A DNA stretch of 33,320 bases from a bacterium (GTDB lineage: Bacteria > Patescibacteriota > Minisyncoccia > Phycocordibacterales > UBA918). Shown here piece after piece: positions 17,225 through 25,206 of this stretch. Numbering within the stretch: the stretch's first letter is position 1; each line of letters starts with the position of its first letter. Location: contig PAMC01000006.1 in NCBI GenBank assembly GCA_002710785.1, positions 1 through 33,320 of the forward strand, in the 5' to 3' direction. The notes beneath the pieces are model-generated. The model was not told where the DNA came from, did not search any database, and was given only the letters and a program-made list of their open reading frames with translations. Position numbers and translations under genes: made by a program.

Positions 17225-17932
17225 ATGGAATCGACGAACTTTGCCATTGCTTTTGTGGCTGGACTGGTGCCGACGTTGTTCTGGCTCTGGTTTTGGTTGC
17301 GTGAAGATCGTGAGCGTCCCGAGCCGTGGGGGCTGATCATCCTGGCATTCTTAGCTGGTATGGCGGTGGTACCGATTGCGCTACCGCTGCAGCGTGTCGC
17401 ACTCGACCTCTACAGCGGCAACAACCTGGTGTTGGCATGGGTGGTCATTGAAGAGGTTCTTAAATACGTCGCAGCTTTAGCGGTTATTTTTTGGCATAAG
17501 GCAGTTAATGAGCCAATTGATCTCATTATTTACCTGATTGTCATTGCCCTTGGCTTCTCTGCGCTTGAGAACGCGCTCTTCATCTTTAATCCGCTCATGG
17601 CTGGGGAGATACAAGAAATGCTCTTAACCAGCAAGTTTCGCTTCTTAGGTGCAACTCTGCTCCACGTCTTGGCGTCAGCGAGCATTGGTGTGTGTTTAGC
17701 TTTAGTATACTACCGATCAAATATCATCAAGCTGGTAGCTGGTACCATGGGTACGGGCATCGCGATTGTGTTACACGCGCTCTTTAATTTTTTTGTCATG
17801 GACGCCAATGGCGAGAGCATCTTGGCAGTATTCTTGTTCGTTTGGTTTGGTATAATCGTCCTCTTTTTGTTGTTTGAGCGCATCAAAATCTTAGAAGCAC
17901 GGCACTACGCCGCTCCTCCACACCGGTACTAA
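17225..17932 (+). CDS. PrsW-like intramembrane protease (M82 family)
   Basis: Multi-TM; WLREDRERPEPW, VIEEVLKYVA, ALGFSALENALFI. Confidence 0.88.
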   Translation: MESTNFAIAFVAGLVPTLFWLWFWLREDRERPEPWGLIILAFLAGMAVVPIALPLQRVALDLYSGNNLVLAWVVIEEVLKYVAALAVIFWHKAVNEPIDLIIYLIVIALGFSALENALFIFNPLMAGEIQEMLLTSKFRFLGATLLHVLASASIGVCLALVYYRSNIIKLVAGTMGTGIAIVLHALFNFFVMDANGESILAVFLFVWFGIIVLFLLFERIKILEARHYAAPPHRY

Positions 17933-17993
17933 CTACTCATAGTTATTCGCATAAAATGGTCAGCTGATTGGCCACAAGTGGTATACTGCAAGT

Positions 17994-18509
17994 ATGAAAA
18001 AACCGACGTTTTTAGAGCGTTTAACTGGTTCGGTTAACGTTGACGCCTACGACGAGGTGCTCGATAGCGACGAGTACCACGAGGAGACGCCGCATGAAGA
18101 GAGCACTGAGGACTTTGCCGAAGATTCCGAATGGCACGGCAACCAAGGGCCAGACGACGGAGACCCTCAAGAGGGTGAGCTGCCGGTCGATATGTACCAA
18201 ACAGGTGACGATGTTGTCATTCGTGCCCTTATCGCCGGTGTGTCTCCTGAAGATTTGGATATTTCAATTACCCGCGACATGGTAACCATTAAAGGCGCAC
18301 GGGAAGAAATGCAAGAAGCAGCCGACAACGATTACTACCACCGGGAGCTTTTCTGGGGATCGTTCGCCCGCACGCTGCTGCTGCCCGAAGAAGTGCTGAT
18401 TGACGAAGCTGAAGCGCAAGAAAAACACGGCCTGCTCGAAATCCGCTTACCGAAAGTCGACAAGAACCGCAGTACTAAACTGGCGGTGAAAAGCCACGCC
18501 CACAAATAA
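17994..18509 (+). CDS. Hsp20/alpha-crystallin family small heat shock protein
   Basis: DMYQTGDDVVIRALIAGVSPEDLDISITRDMVTIKGAREE...ELFWGSFARTLLLPEEV. Confidence 0.93.
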   Translation: MKKPTFLERLTGSVNVDAYDEVLDSDEYHEETPHEESTEDFAEDSEWHGNQGPDDGDPQEGELPVDMYQTGDDVVIRALIAGVSPEDLDISITRDMVTIKGAREEMQEAADNDYYHRELFWGSFARTLLLPEEVLIDEAEAQEKHGLLEIRLPKVDKNRSTKLAVKSHAHK

Positions 18510-18525
18510 AAAGTGATACTGCTTT

Positions 18526-19371
18526 CTAGGAGGCATTAAGTAACAGTCTGTACGCCGGCTCCTGCATAACGGCGTGGCCTGCACCGTACACCACAAGAAC
18601 TCGCTGACCCCTGAGCAACTCGTCAGAAATTCGCTTGATGATGTGTCGATCACGAAACGCTAAAGCTGTGCGGGTAATTTCGTTAAACACGGTTTGCTGC
18701 TCCCATCGGTTTGACCACGGAATTGGGTCGGTGTACTCAATTGCGCGATCAGCGTTATATAGATTTGGCTCTTGACTCAACACCGCGGCGGCGGTCTCGA
18801 GTGCTTGGTTGTAGGTAAAGGACACGTCACTCCAACTGGTCGCCTGCTCGAGGTATGAGAGAAACGGCGCTACGTACGCCACAAACGGCATGTTCTCTGC
18901 TCGGCGATGATACTGCCCCAGGAGGCGCAAGACATACCACGCGACGAGGGTCTCCCGGTCGTAGAAATGGAGCACCAGGTGACGCATCAACGCTGCGTCG
19001 CTCGGCTCAGGGCAAAACCACGGCACACCCTGCTCAAGCGCATGCTTAATGGTAAAAATCGATTCACCTCCCCGAGTAATGGCCTCTTGGCGGGTGAGTC
19101 CTGCAATAAAGCGCTCGGTGCCAGCAGCACCACTCATGCTCTGCACACCCTCTACCGCCACAACGTCTGGCTTAAAGCTATCAAAGTGTTCGGGAATAAT
19201 TGAAAACAGCTTGTCGTAAGGATCATTACTGTGCCGAGCACCTACAAACGTCAGAGCGTCTTCACCGCTACCGAGCGTGTAGAGATATGGAGTATCGTGT
19301 CGAGTTCGCGCATACTGCTCGGGAGTAAGTACAGCACTTAAAGCCCGCGCGACTCGCGTTTTCTTTCGCAT
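18526..19371 (-). CDS. Hypothetical protein, possibly TraB/ChaN-like
   Basis: VGARHSNDPYD, VVAVEGVQ, VVYGAGHAVM motif layout; family tentative. Confidence 0.75.
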   Translation of the reverse strand: MRKKTRVARALSAVLTPEQYARTRHDTPYLYTLGSGEDALTFVGARHSNDPYDKLFSIIPEHFDSFKPDVVAVEGVQSMSGAAGTERFIAGLTRQEAITRGGESIFTIKHALEQGVPWFCPEPSDAALMRHLVLHFYDRETLVAWYVLRLLGQYHRRAENMPFVAYVAPFLSYLEQATSWSDVSFTYNQALETAAAVLSQEPNLYNADRAIEYTDPIPWSNRWEQQTVFNEITRTALAFRDRHIIKRISDELLRGQRVLVVYGAGHAVMQEPAYRLLLNAS

Positions 19372-19380
19372 ATAAAAATT

Positions 19381-19422
19381 ATACCCCGCACCTCTTCCCG
19401 TGTTCGAAGAGGTGCGGGGTAT
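19381..19422. terminator. 17-bp perfect hairpin overlapping a -10 box
   Basis: ATACCCCGCACCTCTTC-CCGTGTTC-GAAGAGGTGCGGGGTAT. Confidence 0.9.
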
Positions 19423-19431
19423 TTGTGTTGA

Positions 19432-19611
19432 TTAGGCTGGTAATTCGTATACGGTCAGACCGATACGAATAGCCTTTTGTCCCACAAAGACTAAGCTGTC
19501 GACTACGGTACCGCTGGTGAAGTACTCAGCAATTTCATCAACCGTCTTACCTGCTCCGAAGAGCTGGCGAATGATCTCGTGTGGGCACGGGGTTTGTGCA
19601 TCAAACATTTG
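19432..19611 (-). CDS. Small hypothetical protein
   Basis: MFDAQTPCPHEIIRQLFGAGKTVDEIAEYFTSGTVVDSLVFVGQKAIRIGLTVYELPA; the ORF upstream to 19695 runs through a hairpin, so that start is doubtful. Confidence 0.6.
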   Translation of the reverse strand, partial: QMFDAQTPCPHEIIRQLFGAGKTVDEIAEYFTSGTVVDSLVFVGQKAIRIGLTVYELPA

Positions 19612-19702
19612 TGGCACTCCATCAAAGAACAATCTTTCTGAGACAAACAAAACGTCCGCCTCAGAAGGCGGACGTCTTAGGAGTACACAAAACAACCACC
19701 TT

Positions 19703-19768
19703 CTAGTGCGGACTCGTGGTTGCGGAGCAGAACATGCTCCAGGTAGCGATGGTTCGCGTGTGTTTCAT
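19703..19768 (-). CDS. Candidate 21-aa leader peptide
   Basis: ATG 6 nt after TACATT; MKHTRTIATWSMFCSATTSPH-stop, followed by terminator-like hairpin 19651-19674. Confidence 0.4.
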   Translation of the reverse strand: MKHTRTIATWSMFCSATTSPH

Positions 19769-19893
19769 ACTTTTAATGTAGCACAGCTGCTGTATAAAAA
19801 CATGTCTAATCAACACTTAATATTTACCGTGAATATGCTATGATGTCGGTCACTCGCTCAGGTAAGAAAAGTTTGTCGGAGCGATGTTCACCT

Positions 19894-19967
19894 GCTCAGG
19901 TAGCTCAGTTGGTTAGAGCACTGGTCTGAAGAACCAGGTGTCGGCAGTTCGAATCTGCCCCTGAGCA
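19894..19967 (+). tRNA. tRNA-Phe (anticodon GAA)
   Basis: GCTCAGG/CCTGAGC acceptor, CTGGT-CTGAAGA-ACCAG anticodon arm, GGCAG-TTCGAAT-CTGCC T-arm. Confidence 0.96.
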
Positions 19968-20004
19968 CAACATAAAACGCCCCGTTTGGGGCGTTTTATG
20001 TTGT
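19967..20004. terminator. Bidirectional intrinsic terminator
   Basis: ACAACATAAAACGCCCC-GTTT-GGGGCGTTTTATGTTGT. Confidence 0.9.
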
Positions 20005-20008
20005 ACCT

Positions 20009-20314
20009 CTACTCCCCGGTGTGGGCCTTAAAGTTGTCGATAGCGGCGTTAAATTGTTTCCAGCCGGGAATTTCCTGGATACCGGTGCTGAAAACTTCGT
20101 ACGAGGAACCAAGCGCCGCAAAGTATGGCTCGAGGAAGTAAAAGTAAAGCGCAAATGGCAACCCGATTAAGAAGATGTACCAGAACAAGCGCAACCAAAA
20201 GCCAAACAACGCATTGCGGTGTATTTTTCGTAGCAGGCCATTATTTTCTTCGAGAAGTTTGCGATTCTCCTCCATCAGCTCTTTAATCTGGGAATGCTCG
20301 TAACTTGGTGGCAT
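20009..20314 (-). CDS. Small membrane protein, coiled-coil N-terminus
   Basis: MPPSYEHSQIKELMEENRKLLEENNGLLRKI... plus TM segment; TACACT 6 nt upstream of ATG. Confidence 0.75.
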   Translation of the reverse strand: MPPSYEHSQIKELMEENRKLLEENNGLLRKIHRNALFGFWLRLFWYIFLIGLPFALYFYFLEPYFAALGSSYEVFSTGIQEIPGWKQFNAAIDNFKAHTGE

Positions 20315-20366
20315 ACGGTAAGTGTAGCACCCAAAATAACCAAATATGCTAGTATTGCCCAACGTT

Positions 20367-20441
20367 GCCCCTGTAGTTCAATGGATAGAACAGCGCACTC
20401 CTAACGCGCCGATCTAGGTTCGACTCCTGGTGGGGGCACCA
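20367..20441 (+). tRNA. tRNA-Arg (anticodon CCT), CCA encoded
   Basis: GCCCCTG/TGGGGGC acceptor, GTTC/GAAC D-stem, anticodon loop CTCCTAA, T-arm CTAGG-TTCGACT-CCTGG, ACCA. Confidence 0.93.
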
Positions 20442-20591
20442 GAATAGAACTTTCGGGTTCTAAACCAACTTTGTTATGGGCGGCGCTACGCGCCGCCCAT
20501 GCGTCTGTTGGTCAGACTAAAAAATCTACAATCTTGGTGCAGAAATACTGACCTTTGCTCGAACCTATTTCGAGATGCGTTGTATAAAGAC

Positions 20592-20621
20592 ACAAAAAAC
20601 CGCCGGTCGGCGGTTTTTTGT
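20592..20621. terminator. Bidirectional intrinsic terminator
   Basis: ACAAAAAACCGCC-GGTC-GGCGGTTTTTTGT. Confidence 0.9.
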
Positions 20622-20637
20622 TTTTGGTTGAAGAGCC

Positions 20638-20874
20638 TTACATGCCCAACAACTCCTTCACTTTCGCTTCGTCGTAGCCAACCACCACATCGTCACCAAT
20701 ACGAATGACGGGCACACCCATTTGGCCGGTCATCTCGATCATCTCTTGGCGCTTCTCGGCGTCGGTTGCAACGTCAATGTCGGTAAAAGCCACGTTATTC
20801 TCGGTAAAGAAGTCTTTGGCAGCGTGGCAGAAGTGGCACGCTGGCGTACTGTAAATCGTTACGGTTTTATCCAT
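20638..20874 (-). CDS. Glutaredoxin family protein
   Basis: YSTPACHFCHAAKDFF redox motif, GVPVIRIGDDVVVGYD. Confidence 0.92.
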   Translation of the reverse strand: MDKTVTIYSTPACHFCHAAKDFFTENNVAFTDIDVATDAEKRQEMIEMTGQMGVPVIRIGDDVVVGYDEAKVKELLGM

Positions 20875-20936
20875 ACAAATATCTATACGTTATAAGCACA
20901 TACTATCATACGTACCGACGAGTGTAAGCTTTCACC

Positions 20937-21311
20937 TTAGCGCCAAAACTGCCACCATGGTGCACGGGCCGGGCTTGTAGTAGCGACGTTATTAGCTGGG
21001 ATAGGTCGCTCATCTTCAGTAATAATGACAACCGACTCCCCCTCGCGAGCAACGTCGAAATGTTTACGAATTTCGGCCTCGAGGCTACGCTCGTCTTTGA
21101 GGTACTCGACGTCTTCTTTGAGTGCGTGATATCGCTCAAGTAGCGCTTGATACTCGGCTTCGACCGCGGCTCGCCGGGATGCCATCTCACGCTCAACCTG
21201 CCAGCGCACAACTACGCTCCACCCAACCAGTACACAAAGCGCCACAATCAATAACAGTAGAGCGCGGTTTTTCCAGAGTTTTATTTGATACTGTCTGTAA
21301 CCTAAGGCCAT
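20937..21311 (-). CDS. FtsB/DivIC-like septum formation protein
   Basis: Short N-terminus, one TM helix, coiled coil, DERSLEAEIRKHFDVAREGE. Confidence 0.75.
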   Translation of the reverse strand: MALGYRQYQIKLWKNRALLLLIVALCVLVGWSVVVRWQVEREMASRRAAVEAEYQALLERYHALKEDVEYLKDERSLEAEIRKHFDVAREGESVVIITEDERPIPANNVATTSPARAPWWQFWR

Positions 21312-21469
21312 ATGCTATGATGTGTTTCTGTCAAAAGTAGCGTATCTGCACTCGCTTCGTATCTTTGCCTCAGTCACTGTATACAACATACGTTTCTGTC
21401 GGCAAAACTACTACTACGAGCACAGCTCCATCTACTTTGTTTGAAACCAATTGTAACACTTTAAAAGGT

Positions 21470-21586
21470 ATGTCATTTCTCTACGATAAACGAACCAAAA
21501 AAGCGATTAAATGGGTGTGGGCGGTAATTGCAATTTTGATTGCCCTCTCGATGATCTTCGCCTTCTCTGGTGGAATTGGGTACTAA
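21470..21586 (+). CDS. Small single-TM membrane protein (38 aa)
   Basis: MSFLYDKRTKKAIKWVWAVIAILIALSMIFAFSGGIGY; AAAAGGT just upstream. Confidence 0.6.
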   Translation: MSFLYDKRTKKAIKWVWAVIAILIALSMIFAFSGGIGY

Positions 21587-21596
21587 AGTAGTACTC

Positions 21597-21721
21597 AAGA
21601 CGACTAAAATTGCGGCAGATACGAGGAAAAACGGGGTTTACGAGTGGAGGTGTGCTTTGTTACACACTGACTGAGTAAACCGCTGTTTTGACAAAGTAGA
21701 TGACGTTATTTTAGTCGTCTT
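21597..21721. ncRNA. Candidate structured RNA between a small-protein gene and lepA
   Basis: 14-bp perfect closing stem AAGACGACTAAAAT/ATTTTAGTCGTCTT, large near-symmetric internal loop, internal hairpin with GGTTTAC/GTAAACC and GTGTG/CACAC. Confidence 0.45.
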
Positions 21722-23498
21722 TTATCATTTTCATAAAGACATCGGGTGGTATATGCACATTGCCCGTACCGCGCGCCAACATCTTCTGCTTCCCTTTCTT
21801 TTGGTTTTCTAAGAGCTTCCGTTTGCGGGTAATGTCGCCACCATAGAGTTTGGCCGTCACATCTTTGCGCATGGCCGAAAGCCTTTTGGTCGCTGTCATT
21901 TTGCCCATTAGTCGAGCTTGGATCTTTGTTGCAAATTGCTGGCGCGGCAGCGTGTTGTAGAGCTTCTCGGTAATAGCTTTGGCGTCGGTTTCTGCCCGGG
22001 CAATACCTACCACACGTGAAAACGCTGGCACCAGCTCTTCGGCAACCAAGATATCGAGCCGTGTGACGGAGGCTGGTCGCAGCTCGGCAATCTCGTAGGA
22101 TAAACTCGCGTAGCCACTACTCGCGTTTTTGAGTTTATCGAAGAACCCGCGCATCAGCTCGCGCAGCGGCATCTCAATTGCCAACAGGGTGCGACCGTCG
22201 CCAAACACCTCAGTGTCGATGACGTTACCCTCGTGCTCATAAAGGAGCGTCATAATATTGCCCATGTACTCGCCGGGCATAATGATCTGACCCAGAATCC
22301 ACGGTTCGCGAATGGTTACCCGCTCGCCATGATCGGGAAATCGCGAGGCTGCGTAGATGTGCTCGACTTTCCCATCAGGCCAGGTCACCTCGTAGGAAAT
22401 CGAGGGGCTGGTGATGATAATTTCAAGATTAAACTCACGGCGCAATCGCTCAGTCACAATCTCCATGTGCAGCATACCCAAAAAACCACAGCGAAAGCCA
22501 CGGCCGAGCACACCAGAAGACTCTTCTTCGTAGGAGAGCGACGAGTCGGAGAGGCGTAGCCGATCAAGCGCTTGGCGCAGTAGCGTGAAGTCGTCTTGGC
22601 TCTCAGGAAACACACTGGCCCACACCACTGGGGGTGCTTCTTGGTAGCCAGGCAGCGGATCAGCGGTTGCTTTCTCGGGCATGAGCGTGTCACCGACGTT
22701 AGCAACACCCGGCTCTTTAATGCCCGTCACGATGTAGCCGATCTCACCTGCGCTCAAGCCATCGGCTGGCTGCTCTTGGGGAGTTAAGATGCCAACCTCG
22801 AGCGCCACAAACTGCTTGCCACTATTAGCGAAGCGTAACGCATCGCCTTTCTTAACGCTGCCATCAAATACCCGCTGGTAGACGATAATGCCGCGGTGGT
22901 TGCTGTACTCAAAGTCGAAAATGAGGCCACGGTAGGTATCGTTAGCGGCTACCTGCGGCGCAGGGATGCGGGTGCAGATGGCGTCGAGCAGCTCCGCTAC
23001 GCCCTCTCCGGTTTTACCCGAGGCTGCTAAAATGTCTTCTCGAGCGCAGTCAATGAGCGCCATAATCTCTTCTGCAACTTCGTCCAATCGAGCGTGTGGC
23101 ACATCGATTTTTGTTAAGACAGGGATAATAGTCAGCCCCTGGTCTTTGGCCATCTGGAGCGTTGTGAGCGTTTGCGCTTGCACTCCCTGGGTACTGTCGA
23201 CCAAAAGTAGCACACCCTCCACAGCATTGAGCGCGCGGGACACTTCGTACGAAAAGTCGATGTGACCGGGAGTGTCGATGAGGTTTAAAATGTACGGTGT
23301 ACCGTTGTGGGTGTATGACATTCGTGCGGGCTGCATCTTGATGGTAATGCCCCGTTCGCGCTCGAGCTCCATCGAGTCGAGCACCTGCTCTTTCATCAGA
23401 CGAGCCTCCACCGTCTGGGTCAGCTCAAGCATGCGGTCGGCCAAGGTCGACTTACCGTGATCAATGTGCGCAATGATACTGAAGTTGCGAATTTGCAT
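21711..23498 (-). CDS. lepA: Elongation factor 4 (LepA)
   Basis: MQIRNFSIIAHIDHGKSTLADRML, DTPGHIDFSYEVSRAL, RGFRCGFLGMLHMEIV, KKGKQKMLARGTGNVHIP. Confidence 0.98.
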   Translation of the reverse strand: MQIRNFSIIAHIDHGKSTLADRMLELTQTVEARLMKEQVLDSMELERERGITIKMQPARMSYTHNGTPYILNLIDTPGHIDFSYEVSRALNAVEGVLLLVDSTQGVQAQTLTTLQMAKDQGLTIIPVLTKIDVPHARLDEVAEEIMALIDCAREDILAASGKTGEGVAELLDAICTRIPAPQVAANDTYRGLIFDFEYSNHRGIIVYQRVFDGSVKKGDALRFANSGKQFVALEVGILTPQEQPADGLSAGEIGYIVTGIKEPGVANVGDTLMPEKATADPLPGYQEAPPVVWASVFPESQDDFTLLRQALDRLRLSDSSLSYEEESSGVLGRGFRCGFLGMLHMEIVTERLRREFNLEIIITSPSISYEVTWPDGKVEHIYAASRFPDHGERVTIREPWILGQIIMPGEYMGNIMTLLYEHEGNVIDTEVFGDGRTLLAIEMPLRELMRGFFDKLKNASSGYASLSYEIAELRPASVTRLDILVAEELVPAFSRVVGIARAETDAKAITEKLYNTLPRQQFATKIQARLMGKMTATKRLSAMRKDVTAKLYGGDITRKRKLLENQKKGKQKMLARGTGNVHIPPDVFMKMIKDD

Positions 23499-23529
23499 AC
23501 GATAGCGAGTACTCTACCCCATCGTCTCG

Positions 23530-25203
23530 TTAAAGTACATGTTTTTGTGTCGCCACAATGTCTGTCTTGAAAATACGTCGCGAGAGTGACGCAGTCGTCT
23601 CGCTAAGCTCAGCCGAACCAAGCAGCGCGTAGGTACCAACCACACCAGCACAGCCTAACAAGCCCGCCAGAAGCCCTTGCAGGAAGATGCCGAGGAAAGT
23701 ATCGACGTTGAGCCCAGCAACAAAAAAGTTAAGTGCGAGGTACGCCACGAGCGCGCCCACAAAGCCAGCCAAAAGTGCGTGGGCGGTTACCCGCAGTGGC
23801 TCACGCCACGCAATAGCGTAGCGGTAGTGTGCGACGAGCGCAAAACAAGCCAGCTGCAGCCAAATGCCAGCAGTGTACGCAACTGCCAAGACAACTACTT
23901 CGGTGCCTGCCACGTCGCTTACCCGCAGCGCGTCGGCCACCAACGTCTGAAAGGCGCTGTGCGCAAGGTATACCGAGTGAATCCACAGTGCCAAGGCTAC
24001 CGTAGCCAGGGTGGTGCCCAAACTCACCAAAAACGGCGTCTTTGTGTCCCCGCCAGCGTAGAGAGCTCGCAAGAGGAGTAAGTTTATGCCGTGAGCGACG
24101 AGCGAGATAATGAGGAGCGCGAATACGGCGGCGGTGAGCCGCGTGTCCTCCCAGTTAAAGGCGCCAGCACCCAAAATAACCCGAACCAGCTGAGCACGAA
24201 GTACAATACACAACGCAATAATCGGCACCAACCAGAAAATTATGTGCCGCAACGCAGTCACAATGTGCTGCTGAAACTGCTCGAGCTCATTGCCGGCGTA
24301 TAGTTTGGCTAGCGTCGGAAACGCCGCAACCGAGTAGCTCACACCAATGATCGCCAACGGTACCGACTGCAGGTTAAAAGCAAATTGAAAGACGGCTACT
24401 GAGCCTACTGCCATAGCACTGGCGAGACTAACCAGCACCAACAGCGTCACCTGATTAAGCGAAAGTGTAATCGCACGCGGTACCGAGGTGGTGAGCACGT
24501 CGTAGAGCTCCGACCAGTTAAAGTACCGCTGTGGGCGAAACGAGAGCGTGCTCCCCCGAATGAGCGGCCACTGCACCGCAACGTGCCCAAGCGCACCGAG
24601 CACAACACCAAACGCAACTCCCGACAAGCCCAAAAGCGGGTACAGTGCCACAATGCCAAAAATGATACCGATGTTATAGACCAGCGGGCTAATTGCGTGG
24701 AGCACAAACCGGTTGTGGTACTGGGTAACAACACCGCAGAGGCTTGAGAGACCGAGAAATACAGGCTGCAGCAGCAAGATGCGCATCACGGTGACGAGAA
24801 GCGATTGGTCAACAATGTGCGGAAAGAGCATCTGCATGAGCCACGGCGCGGCGAGCGCCACGACGGCAGCAAGGACAGTGTACGACGCCAGAAAAAGGGT
24901 CATAATTTGCCCTAAGAGTGCTCGAGCGCGGTTTGCGTCGGCGGTTGCTTGGTGGCGCGTTACAAACGGTAGGAGAACGTACACCGAGAGTGAGGATGCA
25001 AAGAGGACAAAGAGAAGGTCGGGCACACGAAACGCTGCGTAGTAGATGTCGAGCGTGGCACCCGCCCCAAACTCACTCGCCAAGATACGGTCGCGAATGA
25101 GTGCCAGGAGCTGCGAACCAACGGCAAATATAGCCAGCACGTACGCCGCTTGGTGCAACCCTGCAACTTCCTTATACACCAAGCCCAGTACGCGTCGTAC
25201 CAT
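23530..25203 (-). CDS. murJ: MurJ/MviN lipid II flippase family protein
   Basis: Polytopic; RDRILASEFGAGATLDIYYAAFRVPDLLF, LLLRALYAGGDTKTPF. Confidence 0.93.
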   Translation of the reverse strand: MVRRVLGLVYKEVAGLHQAAYVLAIFAVGSQLLALIRDRILASEFGAGATLDIYYAAFRVPDLLFVLFASSLSVYVLLPFVTRHQATADANRARALLGQIMTLFLASYTVLAAVVALAAPWLMQMLFPHIVDQSLLVTVMRILLLQPVFLGLSSLCGVVTQYHNRFVLHAISPLVYNIGIIFGIVALYPLLGLSGVAFGVVLGALGHVAVQWPLIRGSTLSFRPQRYFNWSELYDVLTTSVPRAITLSLNQVTLLVLVSLASAMAVGSVAVFQFAFNLQSVPLAIIGVSYSVAAFPTLAKLYAGNELEQFQQHIVTALRHIIFWLVPIIALCIVLRAQLVRVILGAGAFNWEDTRLTAAVFALLIISLVAHGINLLLLRALYAGGDTKTPFLVSLGTTLATVALALWIHSVYLAHSAFQTLVADALRVSDVAGTEVVVLAVAYTAGIWLQLACFALVAHYRYAIAWREPLRVTAHALLAGFVGALVAYLALNFFVAGLNVDTFLGIFLQGLLAGLLGCAGVVGTYALLGSAELSETTASLSRRIFKTDIVATQKHVL

Positions 25204-25206
25204 AGC

